Shown here: in pieces, positions 1 through 9,746 of the stretch
Position numbering within the stretch: position 1 is the stretch's first letter
Layout of the letters: each line of letters opens with the position of its first letter
Assembly: GCA_947170465.1 (NCBI GenBank)
Contig: CAMVTS010000002.1
Span: forward strand, 54,685 to 118,684
DNA length: 64,000 nucleotides
Direction of reading: 5' to 3'
Origin: an uncultured Clostridia bacterium
GTDB taxonomy: Bacteria; Bacillota; Clostridia; Oscillospirales; Acutalibacteraceae
Notes under the pieces: generated by a model
What the model was told of the DNA's origin: nothing
The model's input: the letters and a program-made list of their open reading frames with translations, nothing else
Database searches by the model: none
Position numbers and translations under genes: made by a program

Positions 1-2
1 CG

Positions 3-1301
3 GCAAAAGTGTTTGAGCGCTATGATGAGCTGCCGCTTGTCTGCCACGACACCAGCCTGTTCATCAGCGAATACGGCTTCGGCTATCGCCGGTTGGTTGA
101 CTGGATTGGCAAGGATATTAACAATCTGACGGATATCGCAGAGATTCGCTCTGTTCTGGAACGAAACCGAAAAGCGCTGGAAGAATGCGCCTGCGAAGAG
201 CTGAAGAACGCACTGCTGCACTGTGCCTGTGACCCCAAAAAGGGCGTCGCCTATGCCGCTTCCATACTGAAAAGCAGCAACACAGAATCCAAGGATATGG
301 TTAGCGCCGTTAGGGGATACCTGCTGACCAACCAACACAATCTGAAATCGGCAAGGGAAGCATTCGTGCTGAAAGAGCAGGCGCTTTACCGGGCGGTCAC
401 AGCGGAAGCAAGCGGGGAATCTACCGATATCAAAACCAAACGTCAATATCAGGAAGCGCTCCGCAGCTATTTTGAAACGCAGACAAAAATACAGATATAT
501 ACAGAGATGCAAACCTTCCTGCATACATTCGAGGGTCAAATTCAAGTGCTTTACAGGGGCGTTTTCGCTCCGCTTGCGGACATGATGGATTCTCTGGCGG
601 AAACCTTCCGTTGTAATCTGTCTGAGCTTGAAGAAGTCCCGGATGTCACGTATGATTTCAGCGTTCCGCTAATTAATCTGAATGACAAAGAATTGAAAAC
701 AGAACTGGATGCGTTGCTCGCCGAGCTTGACGCGGCGGAGGTTCTCTCGCGTCTTGTCAATAGGCTGATTGCCGACGGTGCTGTCGAACAAAGGCTGCCG
801 TCTGTTGTTTCTTCTTTCTTTACCGAGCAGTTCGGCAAAATCGCCGCTATGACCATGGATGATTATATGACAATTAAATTCGGCGTTCGCGACGAGCAGC
901 AGCTGAGCAGCCTGATTAACTACCATGTGCTGCAGACGCTCACCAAAAAAGCCGCTCCCAGGATTTGCATGAATATGCTGTCCCACGGCAATGAATTCTC
1001 CTTCTGCATCGTGCCCGAACGCGCGCCTGTTGTCCTGACGGCTGCACAGAACCTGCACGACTCCTATCCGCATCCGATTATCTTGCAAAACGCCTGCGGT
1101 GACACCATTACCATAATCAGAGAGTTCCTCGGTTTTTCGCTGTACACGCTCACGGAACTTGAACACTATCTCGCAATCTACAACACCAAGATGTTGCACG
1201 GTTTACATATCTATGAAGGAACGCCTTATGACGAACGAGATTTCAGAAAACTATACAATCTGATTCCGCTGAGCCTTCTTTCCGGTTCAAAAAACGAATA
1301 G
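3..1301 (+). CDS. Tubulin-like (Tubulin_2-type) protein, C-terminal part of paralogue 1
   Basis: The frame is open to the left edge, so the gene begins outside the window; the GTG at base 9 is only the first in-frame start codon. The visible 430 residues align with the C-terminal half of the two complete tubulin-like paralogues that follow. Shared landmarks are AETFR, a SSFFTEQF segment matching SEFFVQQL, an HIYEGTPYDERDF motif and a final LIPLSLL. The GTP-binding N-terminus cannot be seen, so the family call rests on paralogy. It stops right after LIPLSLL and so lacks the tails of about 136 and 282 residues carried by copies 2 and 3. It is the most diverged copy and lies 83 bp upstream of copy 2 on the same strand. 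Its own function is unknown. Confidence 0.75.
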   Translation, partial: AKVFERYDELPLVCHDTSLFISEYGFGYRRLVDWIGKDINNLTDIAEIRSVLERNRKALEECACEELKNALLHCACDPKKGVAYAASILKSSNTESKDMVSAVRGYLLTNQHNLKSAREAFVLKEQALYRAVTAEASGESTDIKTKRQYQEALRSYFETQTKIQIYTEMQTFLHTFEGQIQVLYRGVFAPLADMMDSLAETFRCNLSELEEVPDVTYDFSVPLINLNDKELKTELDALLAELDAAEVLSRLVNRLIADGAVEQRLPSVVSSFFTEQFGKIAAMTMDDYMTIKFGVRDEQQLSSLINYHVLQTLTKKAAPRICMNMLSHGNEFSFCIVPERAPVVLTAAQNLHDSYPHPIILQNACGDTITIIREFLGFSLYTLTELEHYLAIYNTKMLHGLHIYEGTPYDERDFRKLYNLIPLSLLSGSKNE

Positions 1302-1384
1302 ATTCCGTTTTTTACGAAAAAAACGACGTATGAAAAGTTTTGATTAATGATAACTTTTATTTAGAAAACGGAGGGTGTTATACC

Positions 1385-4294
1385 ATGATCTATAAACACA
1401 TTTCCCTTGCCGCGGGCGGCGGCATCATCGCCCGCAACCAGCAGGCAGAACAGGAAGAGTGCGCCAATATCTTTATCGGACTCGGCGGTACCGGTATCAG
1501 CTGTCTGAGAGAGGTCAAAAAGCAGGTCTATAACAGACTGGCTCCTGATGATCCCAAGGCGGAGATTCCCACATACGACCACATCCAGTTCCTCGCCATC
1601 GACACCGACACTTGTTCCCTCGGCGATGACGGGAGTATCAGCACGCTCGACATTGCCACGGATTTTGTCGATATCAGCTGCAGTGATATCCATGCCGTCC
1701 TCGGCAACAAGGATCCCTCTCTCCAGTGGTTCAGCGACGACATCTCCATCCTTGCCGCGGAGGCAGGCGCAGGCGGCGTCAGACAGATCGGCAGGCTGCT
1801 GTTCATGATGGAGGTCAATACTGTCGTCTCGGCAATCCGGAGAAAAATCGCCAATGCCCTCGCCGGTCTGGGAGACAATTCCGTCAATATCCACATCTTC
1901 ACCGGATTGGGCGGCGGCACCGGTTCGGGCATATTCCTTGACGTCTGCTATATCCTGCAAAAGATTCTGGATGATTTGGGGATTCTGGGCAGCGCCAACA
2001 CCTGCGGCTACTTCTTCCTGCCCGACGTCAACCTGGAAAAGGTGGAAACCGACTGCGTCAAGGAGTACATCGAGATCAACGGCTTTGCCGCCATGAAAGA
2101 ACTCGACTACTGCATGAACTTCGAGAACAACGGCGGCAGCTGGGATCAGAACTACAAGACCTTTGAGGTTCACACCAACCTGCCGCCTGTCAAGCTGGCT
2201 CACCTCATCACCGCCAAGGACGAGAAGGGCAGCGTCATTCCCGACGGCTACAACTACACGATGAATGTTGTCGTCGACTATGTCATGGGATTCATGACCA
2301 AGCAGAGTGTTAACGTCTGGAACAGAGTTGCCGGCAACTTCGTTTTGAAATCACATATCGCCACCTTCAACCGCAATGTCGTAATGCTCAACAAAGAGAG
2401 AGGCGCGTGTTACCGCTATATCGTACTTGGCGCTTCTACCGCATACATCCCCTACAAGGACATCAACTCCTATCTCACGGCAAGGATCTATGAGGCGTAC
2501 CATGCCCTGCCCAACTCCTGCCATGACATCGACGAATTCCTCAACACACACGGTCTCACCTATAAAGCGCTCCTCGACGAGATCAACCGGAATGCCGGCG
2601 CGATTCCGATGCTTGAGTTAGACCCCCGCGAGCTGTACAACCAGGTGCAGGGCATTAGGCAGCCCAACATTGTCCCGCAGCTGTTCAGCTATATGCTCGG
2701 CAAACAGCCCGAGATCATCGGCAACTATGCCAAGAACAGAGAGAGTCTGGTGCAGAACACCATCGTGTCGCTGAAGAACGCGCTGGTGGAATATGCCACC
2801 AACGCAGCAAGAGGTCCCGTCTATGCTTCGCTGCTGCTGAAGAATTTCGATAAAAACGACCGCGATATGATTGCTGTTGTTGAGGGCTATCTCGCGGAGA
2901 ACGAGCGCAACAAGGCGCAGGCAGTCGCTACCCTCGAGCTCAGAGAGCAGGAGCTTGGCGCCGCGCTCAGAGAACTCCAGCACAGCAACATACTTAACCG
3001 AAGAAGAAGGGCAAGAGAGTACACTGCTGCCGTATACGCTTACTTTACCCAGCAGCTGAGGATCCAGCTCTATGTTGAGATGGGCGAATTCCTGATGGCG
3101 TTCAAACTGCAGGTGAAGGATCTGCACGATAACTTCTTCTCTCCGCTGCTCGACACGCTGAACAATGTCGCGGAAACCTTCCGGTACAACCTGGAATTTC
3201 TGAACGAGGGCAGGTACGTCAACAACGACTACGGCATCAAGCTCGTCAGTCTCGATGACGAAAATCTCAGGAAAAACCTCGACGAAGCGGTTGAAAAGTT
3301 GGATACCACCGCTATCGTCATGGACTTCATTGCCGCCCTGATCAAACAGCCCAAGAAGTGGGAGAGCAGAAACAACGAAGCCCAGATTTCGGCAATGGTT
3401 TCCGAATTTTTCGTTCAGCAGCTGACTGCCTTCACCTCCAAGAACATCGATGAATACCTGGCGACCAAGTTCAACACCAACAGCCAGCAAGCACTCGTTT
3501 CCGCGATTTATCAAAACGTCCTGCTCAAGCTCAAGGATATGGCGGCGCCCATGTTCTGGGCGAGAAAGACGATTGACGAAAAAAGCAGAAAGGGCTATTG
3601 TTCCATACCGAATACCTCCGCAGCAATCCAGGCAGCGGTCCAACAGCTCTACGTGGTTGACAACAAGATCGACGGCAGAAGCTCTGTCGTCCCCGACAGG
3701 ATTTCCATGCTCATTTTCTACTGCGGCGTGCCGATGTTCATGTTCAAGGGCATCGACCTGTACTATCCCGGCTACTCCACCAAGGAGGACATGACCGGCA
3801 AACACATTTACGAGAACAGCCCCTATGATGAGAGAGACTTCTCCAAACTGAGCGACCTGATCCCGCTCAGCCTGTTGCCCGATGATAGAATAACGCCGGA
3901 GATACAGCAGTTTATTGATGACTACCGGGAAGCGCAGGAATTTGGAATCATCTTCAAACAATCCAAACGCGTCCCTTACCCCAGCAAGTATTATCTGCGT
4001 AAGATCGACCCGGAGGATCATCGTCAAAAAACGGAAGCTGTCCAGCAGCTTATCGGTGACAACAACACGGAGAAGGCAGAGCAGTTCCTGAACGATCCGG
4101 CGAATCACGTCCTTCAGTTCGGTGAAACTATCGAGTTGCCGAACACCGGGTGCGAAGGGTATGAAGAAAGCGCTGTGCGCGACCACGTCTTTGCTTCTCC
4201 TGCCTATACTGAGCTGATGCGCGAACAGCTGGTGCTGTGTCGTCGGTTTCGGAAAAGCATTCATAGGATAACAGAATATATTTACAGATGTTGA
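1385..4294 (+). CDS. Tubulin/FtsZ-superfamily protein (Tubulin_2-like), paralogue 2
   Basis: A 969-residue protein starting at ATG 1385, preceded by GGAGG; the track start at 1340 is a TTG without a ribosome binding site. The N-terminal domain has a glycine-rich nucleotide-binding loop FIGLGGTG near residue 28 and the tubulin signature GGGTGSG near residue 175, the two hallmarks of GTP-binding tubulin/FtsZ proteins. A long, mostly helical C-terminal region follows, unlike FtsZ (about 350-400 residues). Family knowledge: large bacterial tubulin-like proteins of this type occur in operons with GTPases and are thought to form or control filaments, possibly at membranes; no function is shown for this one. 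A 470-bp block is identical to the next gene. The C-terminus ends in an odd basic RRFRKSIHRI stretch where copy 3 continues, so it may be slightly truncated. Confidence 0.85.
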   Translation: MIYKHISLAAGGGIIARNQQAEQEECANIFIGLGGTGISCLREVKKQVYNRLAPDDPKAEIPTYDHIQFLAIDTDTCSLGDDGSISTLDIATDFVDISCSDIHAVLGNKDPSLQWFSDDISILAAEAGAGGVRQIGRLLFMMEVNTVVSAIRRKIANALAGLGDNSVNIHIFTGLGGGTGSGIFLDVCYILQKILDDLGILGSANTCGYFFLPDVNLEKVETDCVKEYIEINGFAAMKELDYCMNFENNGGSWDQNYKTFEVHTNLPPVKLAHLITAKDEKGSVIPDGYNYTMNVVVDYVMGFMTKQSVNVWNRVAGNFVLKSHIATFNRNVVMLNKERGACYRYIVLGASTAYIPYKDINSYLTARIYEAYHALPNSCHDIDEFLNTHGLTYKALLDEINRNAGAIPMLELDPRELYNQVQGIRQPNIVPQLFSYMLGKQPEIIGNYAKNRESLVQNTIVSLKNALVEYATNAARGPVYASLLLKNFDKNDRDMIAVVEGYLAENERNKAQAVATLELREQELGAALRELQHSNILNRRRRAREYTAAVYAYFTQQLRIQLYVEMGEFLMAFKLQVKDLHDNFFSPLLDTLNNVAETFRYNLEFLNEGRYVNNDYGIKLVSLDDENLRKNLDEAVEKLDTTAIVMDFIAALIKQPKKWESRNNEAQISAMVSEFFVQQLTAFTSKNIDEYLATKFNTNSQQALVSAIYQNVLLKLKDMAAPMFWARKTIDEKSRKGYCSIPNTSAAIQAAVQQLYVVDNKIDGRSSVVPDRISMLIFYCGVPMFMFKGIDLYYPGYSTKEDMTGKHIYENSPYDERDFSKLSDLIPLSLLPDDRITPEIQQFIDDYREAQEFGIIFKQSKRVPYPSKYYLRKIDPEDHRQKTEAVQQLIGDNNTEKAEQFLNDPANHVLQFGETIELPNTGCEGYEESAVRDHVFASPAYTELMREQLVLCRRFRKSIHRITEYIYRC
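3332..3801 (+). repeat. 470-bp identical block shared with 6301-6770
   Basis: By eye the two stretches, 2969 bp apart, are identical base for base, with the first mismatches at 3331/6300 and 3802/6771. The flanking sequence of the two paralogues is clearly diverged, including at synonymous sites. The track supports this: out-of-frame ORFs 3450-3794 and 6419-6763 translate to the same 114 residues. Confidence 0.9.
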
Positions 4295-4338
4295 TTAATC
4301 AATTCACATAAAAAATCTTGAAGAGGAGAAATGTTTCA

Positions 4339-7300
4339 ATGATTTACAAAAACCTATCCATCGCCGCGGGCGGCGGCATCATCGCCCACAACCAACAGGC
4401 AGAACAGGAAGAATGCGCCAACGTCTTCATCGGACTCGGCGGTACCGGTATCGACTGTCTGAGAGAAGTCAAAAAGCAAGTCTATAACAGACTTGCTCCC
4501 GACGATCCCAAGGCGGAGATCCCCAAATACGACCACATCCAGTTCCTCGCCATTGACACCGACTCTAAATCGCTCGGCGACGACAAGAGCATCAGCACGC
4601 TCGACGTCGCCACGGATTTTGTCGATATCAGCTGCAGCGATATCCACGTCGTCCTCGGCAACACCCGCGTGCTTCGCCAGGATCCTTCTCTCCAGTGGTT
4701 CAGCGACGACATCTCCATTCTTGCCGCGGAGGCAGGCGCAGGCGGCGTCAGACAGGTCGGCAGACTTCTGCTTATCCAGAACATCGATAAGATTGTTTCT
4801 GAAATCAAGAAAAAAATCACCCTTGCGATCACCGGTCTGAGAGGCAAGCCTGTCAATATCCACATTTTCACCGGTATGGGCGGCGGCACCGGCGCCGGCA
4901 CCTTCCTGGACATCTGCTATATCCTGCAAAAGATCCTCAAGGATATGGCGCTGCTGGGCAGCGCCTACACCTGCGGCTACTTCTTCCTGCCTGACGTCAA
5001 CCTGGCAAAGGTGGAGATTGACAGCGTCAAGGAGTATATCGAGATCAACGGCTTTGCCGCCATGAAAGAACTCGACTACTGCATGAACTTCGAGAACAAC
5101 GGCGGCAGCTGGGATCAGAACTACAAGACCTTTGAGGTTCACACCGACCAGCCGCCTGTCAAGCTGGCTCACCTCATCACTGCCAAGGACGAGAAGGGCA
5201 GCGTCATTCCCGACGGCTACAACTACGCCATGAACGTTGTCGTCGACTATGTCATGGAATTCATGACCAAACAGATCGTTAACGCCCAGGACAGAAATTC
5301 AGGCAACTTCGGCTTGAAATCCCATATCGCTAACTTTGACCGCATTGTTGGAATGCTGAACAAAGAGAGAGGCGCGCGCTACTACTACTGCGTACTCGGC
5401 GCTTCCAACGCTTACATTCCTTACAAGGACATCAACTCCTACCTTGCGGCAAGGATTTTTGAGGCATACGCTACCCTGCCCAACTCCTGCCACGACATCG
5501 ACGAATTCGTCAAAACACACAGTCTTGCCTATGACACACTCTGCAATGGTATCAACAAAGAAGCCGGCACGATCCCGATGTTTGAGGTGGACGCCGGCGA
5601 GCTGTACAATCAGGTGCAGGGTATTTTGGAGCCAACCGTTATCCCGCCGTTGCTTAGCTATATGCTCGGCAAAAAGCCCGAGATCATCGGCAACTACGCC
5701 AAGAACAGAGAGAGCCTGGTACAGAACACCATCGTGTCGCTGAAAAACACGCTGACGGAATATGCCACCAACCCTGCAAGAGGTCCCATCTATGCCTCGC
5801 TTCTGCTGAAAAACTTCGATAAAAACGACCGCGATATGACCGCTATTGTCGAGGGCTATATCACAGAGAACGAGAGCAGAAAGTCACAGGCGCTTGCTAC
5901 CCTCGAGCTCCGGGGGCAGGAGCTTGGCGCCGCCCTCAGAGAACTCCAGAACAGCAACAGACTTAACCGCAGAAACAGAGCAAACACGTACGCTTCCTCA
6001 GTACACGCTTACCTCACCCAGCAGCTGAGAGTTCAGTTTTTTGTTGAGATGGGCGAATTCCTGATGGCGTTCAAGCCGCAGGTGAAGGATCTGTACGATA
6101 ACTTCTTCTCTCCGCTGCTCGACACACTGAACAATGTCGCGGAGACCTTCCGCGCCAACTTTACCGCGCTCAATGAAAGCGTGCGCGTTGAAAACGACTA
6201 CGCCATCAAGATCGTCGGTCTCGACGACGAGAGCCTCAAGGAAAGCCTCAACGCAGCGGTTGACAAGCTGGATACCACCGCTATTGTCATGGACTTCATC
6301 GCCGCCCTGATCAAACAGCCCAAGAAGTGGGAGAGCAGAAACAACGAAGCCCAGATTTCGGCAATGGTTTCCGAATTTTTCGTTCAGCAGCTGACTGCCT
6401 TCACCTCCAAGAACATCGATGAATACCTGGCGACCAAGTTCAACACCAACAGCCAGCAAGCACTCGTTTCCGCGATTTATCAAAACGTCCTGCTCAAGCT
6501 CAAGGATATGGCGGCGCCCATGTTCTGGGCGAGAAAGACGATTGACGAAAAAAGCAGAAAGGGCTATTGTTCCATACCGAATACCTCCGCAGCAATCCAG
6601 GCAGCGGTCCAACAGCTCTACGTGGTTGACAACAAGATCGACGGCAGAAGCTCTGTCGTCCCCGACAGGATTTCCATGCTCATTTTCTACTGCGGCGTGC
6701 CGATGTTCATGTTCAAGGGCATCGACCTGTACTATCCCGGCTACTCCACCAAGGAGGACATGACCGGCAAGCACATTTACGAGAACAACAATTATGATAC
6801 GAGAGACTTCACCGACCTGAGCGACCTGATCCCGCTCAGCCTGATGAGCCATGAGCAGATCACACCCAAGATCCAGCAGTTCATCGACGACTACGCCAAA
6901 GCGGTTGAATACGGTATCATCTATAAGGAGCCCAAGGGCGCTGCCGGTACGCAATTTGACTACCTGCTCCGCAAGGTTGACATGGACGACTACAACGAGA
7001 AGCTGCGCAAAATGGAAAAAACCCTGAGCGAGTGGAACATAGATCGCGCAAAAAGGTTCGTCGATGATCCCGCGAACACTGCGCCTCGTTTCTCCGATTC
7101 CATCACACTGCCGAACACCGGCGCGGAAGGCTACAAGGACGACGTCGTCAAAGATCACGTCTTCGCTTCCCAGGTGCTGACAGGAGAAATGTACAAGCAG
7201 CTTGAGCTGTGCCGCACATTACAGGCTGAATTGAAGAAGATCCAGGACAAAATATGGATAGAGGAAAACGTCAAGCGCACCATTATCGCGTTCGTCAACG

Positions 7301-7698
7301 CACTGTGCACCGGCGCCGTCTATATGTCCAAGGACGACAAATACACCTTTATGTACCTCAAGGGCGACTTTGACTTCCCGGACGAGTATACTCTGACCAA
7401 CATGGACACCAAGCCCTACGGCGATATGCTCCCGATTTACAGCGCCTTCGTTCAGTTCATGAACCTCGATCAGGAGGACAAGGACGATATCGCAGAGAGA
7501 GCCAAGATAATCAAGAGAGAAAACGAGGAGGATTGTCTTGCCTTCACCAAGAAGATCAAAGACTACCTTGAAAAGAGAGTCGATCTCCTCAAGGAAATCG
7601 CGGACGAATCCTTCAAAAGCGACAGAAAGGCTATCTATGAATTCATCAAACTGGCAGTCAGCGCTATCAGAACCTTTGAGCGTTCCCTGCTGATGTAA
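4339..7698 (+). CDS. Tubulin/FtsZ-superfamily protein (Tubulin_2-like), paralogue 3
   Basis: A 1119-residue protein; ATG 4339 is chosen because GAGGAG lies at a good distance and the resulting start MIYKNLSIAAGGG matches that of paralogue 2. GLGGTG near residue 31 and GGGTGAG near residue 180 form the nucleotide-binding signature, with the acidic loop AIDTDSKSLGD between them. The N-terminal 500 residues are very close to paralogue 2, and a 470-bp block is identical. The C-terminal 280 residues after LIPLSLM are the longest tail of the three copies and end in a charged, probably helical region. Three paralogues side by side suggest hetero-polymers or subunits that vary under selection. An 18-bp hairpin stem follows the stop codon, which may set stoichiometry with the downstream genes. 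Confidence 0.85.
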   Translation: MIYKNLSIAAGGGIIAHNQQAEQEECANVFIGLGGTGIDCLREVKKQVYNRLAPDDPKAEIPKYDHIQFLAIDTDSKSLGDDKSISTLDVATDFVDISCSDIHVVLGNTRVLRQDPSLQWFSDDISILAAEAGAGGVRQVGRLLLIQNIDKIVSEIKKKITLAITGLRGKPVNIHIFTGMGGGTGAGTFLDICYILQKILKDMALLGSAYTCGYFFLPDVNLAKVEIDSVKEYIEINGFAAMKELDYCMNFENNGGSWDQNYKTFEVHTDQPPVKLAHLITAKDEKGSVIPDGYNYAMNVVVDYVMEFMTKQIVNAQDRNSGNFGLKSHIANFDRIVGMLNKERGARYYYCVLGASNAYIPYKDINSYLAARIFEAYATLPNSCHDIDEFVKTHSLAYDTLCNGINKEAGTIPMFEVDAGELYNQVQGILEPTVIPPLLSYMLGKKPEIIGNYAKNRESLVQNTIVSLKNTLTEYATNPARGPIYASLLLKNFDKNDRDMTAIVEGYITENESRKSQALATLELRGQELGAALRELQNSNRLNRRNRANTYASSVHAYLTQQLRVQFFVEMGEFLMAFKPQVKDLYDNFFSPLLDTLNNVAETFRANFTALNESVRVENDYAIKIVGLDDESLKESLNAAVDKLDTTAIVMDFIAALIKQPKKWESRNNEAQISAMVSEFFVQQLTAFTSKNIDEYLATKFNTNSQQALVSAIYQNVLLKLKDMAAPMFWARKTIDEKSRKGYCSIPNTSAAIQAAVQQLYVVDNKIDGRSSVVPDRISMLIFYCGVPMFMFKGIDLYYPGYSTKEDMTGKHIYENNNYDTRDFTDLSDLIPLSLMSHEQITPKIQQFIDDYAKAVEYGIIYKEPKGAAGTQFDYLLRKVDMDDYNEKLRKMEKTLSEWNIDRAKRFVDDPANTAPRFSDSITLPNTGAEGYKDDVVKDHVFASQVLTGEMYKQLELCRTLQAELKKIQDKIWIEENVKRTIIAFVNALCTGAVYMSKDDKYTFMYLKGDFDFPDEYTLTNMDTKPYGDMLPIYSAFVQFMNLDQEDKDDIAERAKIIKRENEEDCLAFTKKIKDYLEKRVDLLKEIADESFKSDRKAIYEFIKLAVSAIRTFERSLLM
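6301..6770 (+). repeat. 470-bp identical block shared with 3332-3801
   Basis: Second copy of the identical block inside tubulin-like paralogue 3. It encodes the segment from AALIKQPKKW to GKHIYEN. Identity in the middle of otherwise diverged paralogues points to recent gene conversion or unequal recombination. Confidence 0.9.
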
Positions 7699-7716
7699 AA
7701 CCAAAACAGTGTATCC

Positions 7717-7759
7717 CGGCTCCGGGTATTTTATCCGGAGCCGCAGGTTCCTGTTTTTT
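7717..7759 (+). terminator. GC-rich hairpin with T-run after the tubulin genes
   Basis: CGGCTCCGG and CCGGAGCCG form a perfect 9-bp stem around a 9-nt loop, followed about 10 bases later by TTTTTT. It sits 18 bp after paralogue 3 and 40 bp before the next start codon. The gap between stem and T-run makes it weaker than a classical terminator, so it may be a partial terminator or an RNA-stabilising element within the gene train. Confidence 0.55.
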
Positions 7760-7799
7760 GTATTGTAATGTAAAATTCAACATAGAAAAGGGGAAAAAC

Positions 7800-9728
7800 A
7801 TGAATACAAAGCAGATGTTAGACAACGTCGAAACTCAGATCATTGACGGCGAAAGCAGACTGGTGCAAAACGTCGGAAACCGTCCTCACTATCCTTTGAT
7901 GGTATCCTTCTACGGTTCTGCCAAGGAAGGCTGCAGTAGCTTTTTTAATACCATTTGCGGTACCTGGACAAAACAAATCTGCGACAATCTCCTTTTTTAT
8001 CGCTACTCCCGTGCCGATAATGGGCTGGTGTTCTACCGCACCGATGCAGACGAAGAGATTCCCGAGGACACGGTGTTTCAGCAGATTACCAGGGTGACAC
8101 AGACCAGAAACATTTTTGATAACTTCAGGATGTGGTGTCTGTTTAATGTCATCGACACCTCCTATCTCAGCTTTGAGGAATTTGAGGAAGCCTACAACTC
8201 TCTGGACGACCTAAAATACGTCATTGATGATACCGTTCGTTCCATGGTCATCATTATCCTGCGCGACAGCCGTGAGCGTGACCGAAAGGAGACAAATTAC
8301 CGGATTCGCGAGTTTCTGATGCAGCCGTCAGGGTATGATAGCGTGATTCTTTTTTCTAACCGGTCCAGGGGAAATAACAGCTATCCTCTTTCGCTGCTGT
8401 ACAGAGTTGTTGCCAACATTGTGCTGCTGGCTGACAACGATGCGGTCTCTCGCATTGATGACGACAATTACCGTGAGAGAGTGTCCAAGCTCTACAGCCA
8501 AACGCCCTACACCATCGCTTTTACTTCTGTGACAAAACCCACGCGGAATATCCTCTACTGCATGACGCACAAGTTTATTACCGAAATGCAGCAGCGCCGC
8601 TCCAATGCAAAAAACAAGAACACTGACCATCATATGGAATTTATGACGCTTACTGACGTCAATAACATACTAAGTATCAGCAACAACCGTCTGATACATT
8701 TCACTGGGTTTATCAACTCGGTTCGTCAGAGAATAATCAAATCCGGGCTGGACAAAGCAATTTTTCAGTATATGCCCCAGACCCAAAAGGTGCTGATCAA
8801 TGACAACATGGTCATAAACAGCACCTATGCCGGCGTAAAGGACTGCTATCTTCCGGGCGCATTGCAGATGATGGCAAGTAGTATCTGCCGCGAGGAAACA
8901 GAGAGTGCTGAGTTCCGTCAGCTCTTCGCGGAATATGAACACAAGATTAACAGCCAGCTTAACTTGCTCAACGTAGGAAACCTTACTATGGAGCGTGTCA
9001 ACACTGCTTTTTCCAATCTGCAGTCCCTTGCAAATGTCAATGACGGAGACCTGCTTCCAGTGTATTTTCAAAATCTGGTTATTGACACGTTGGTCAATCA
9101 GTTCATTTATCCCAAATGCACGGCGCTTCTCCAGAACATCTTGGACGCCGATGTGTTCCGTCAGACCGACAAGGAGGTTGACCGTTTTATTGCGGAGGTT
9201 TCCGACCGTGTTATCTCTGCAAGTTTCGACGATATCACTAGCAAGTACGGCAATTCCATGAGCGATTTCCTGAGAACCGAGGAAGGCAACGAGTATGTTT
9301 CCCGTTTCCTGAAATTAGGCAATACTTTTGATGACCTTATGCAAGTTTTGGAGGAAGCGCTTTTAGCTGCCAACGTCTACTGCAAGGGCGAAATTAACAT
9401 GCCTTTTATTGACTTTTTTGTCATGATTCTGAGACTATCTGCCAAGTACGACATGATTCCCACACTGAAAGGAATTATGGAAGGAGAAGGCGATCAGGGC
9501 GTAATGCTCCGAGGCGCGTTTCCGGTGTTGCGTGACCTGTCTGTGTTTATGCTGCACTGTTACGACGCGCAGGGAGAAAATGCCACTGAGTTTTTCAAGC
9601 TGCTCGACGAGGCCTATAAAGACGTTTCCGCCACACAGTTCTTCAACACCGGTAATGACGACGCTGTCGACCTGCTGAAGCTGTACAGGGTAGAGGGCTC
9701 TAATTTGATTTTAGGCTTGAATGTTTAA
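7800..9728 (+). CDS. Conserved-looking protein of unknown function in the tubulin/GTPase gene train
   Basis: A 642-residue soluble protein; ATG 7800 is preceded by AAGGGG, while the track's upstream start is a TTG inside the leader. I do not recognise a named family. The first 200 residues alternate predicted strands and helices, with a glycine-rich turn FYGSAKEG near residue 38 and the strand MVIIILRDS, which could be a Rossmann-like or P-loop-like fold; however, no Walker A or tubulin signature is visible. The remainder is mainly helical. No signal peptide or membrane segment is seen. It begins right after the tubulin genes and is followed 18 bp later by the next gene, so it is probably a partner of the tubulin-like proteins. 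That role is inferred from position only. Confidence 0.7.
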   Translation: MNTKQMLDNVETQIIDGESRLVQNVGNRPHYPLMVSFYGSAKEGCSSFFNTICGTWTKQICDNLLFYRYSRADNGLVFYRTDADEEIPEDTVFQQITRVTQTRNIFDNFRMWCLFNVIDTSYLSFEEFEEAYNSLDDLKYVIDDTVRSMVIIILRDSRERDRKETNYRIREFLMQPSGYDSVILFSNRSRGNNSYPLSLLYRVVANIVLLADNDAVSRIDDDNYRERVSKLYSQTPYTIAFTSVTKPTRNILYCMTHKFITEMQQRRSNAKNKNTDHHMEFMTLTDVNNILSISNNRLIHFTGFINSVRQRIIKSGLDKAIFQYMPQTQKVLINDNMVINSTYAGVKDCYLPGALQMMASSICREETESAEFRQLFAEYEHKINSQLNLLNVGNLTMERVNTAFSNLQSLANVNDGDLLPVYFQNLVIDTLVNQFIYPKCTALLQNILDADVFRQTDKEVDRFIAEVSDRVISASFDDITSKYGNSMSDFLRTEEGNEYVSRFLKLGNTFDDLMQVLEEALLAANVYCKGEINMPFIDFFVMILRLSAKYDMIPTLKGIMEGEGDQGVMLRGAFPVLRDLSVFMLHCYDAQGENATEFFKLLDEAYKDVSATQFFNTGNDDAVDLLKLYRVEGSNLILGLNV

Positions 9729-9746
9729 GAAACAAGGGAGTGTTAA

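Noticed and set aside
2618-4264. Minus-strand ORF of 548 aa opposite tubulin paralogue 2 (also 5998-7158, 4354-5172, 1361-2203)
   Set aside because: Shadow frames caused by GC-rich third codon positions of the plus-strand genes; no ribosome binding sites, and they mirror the paralogy of the real genes.
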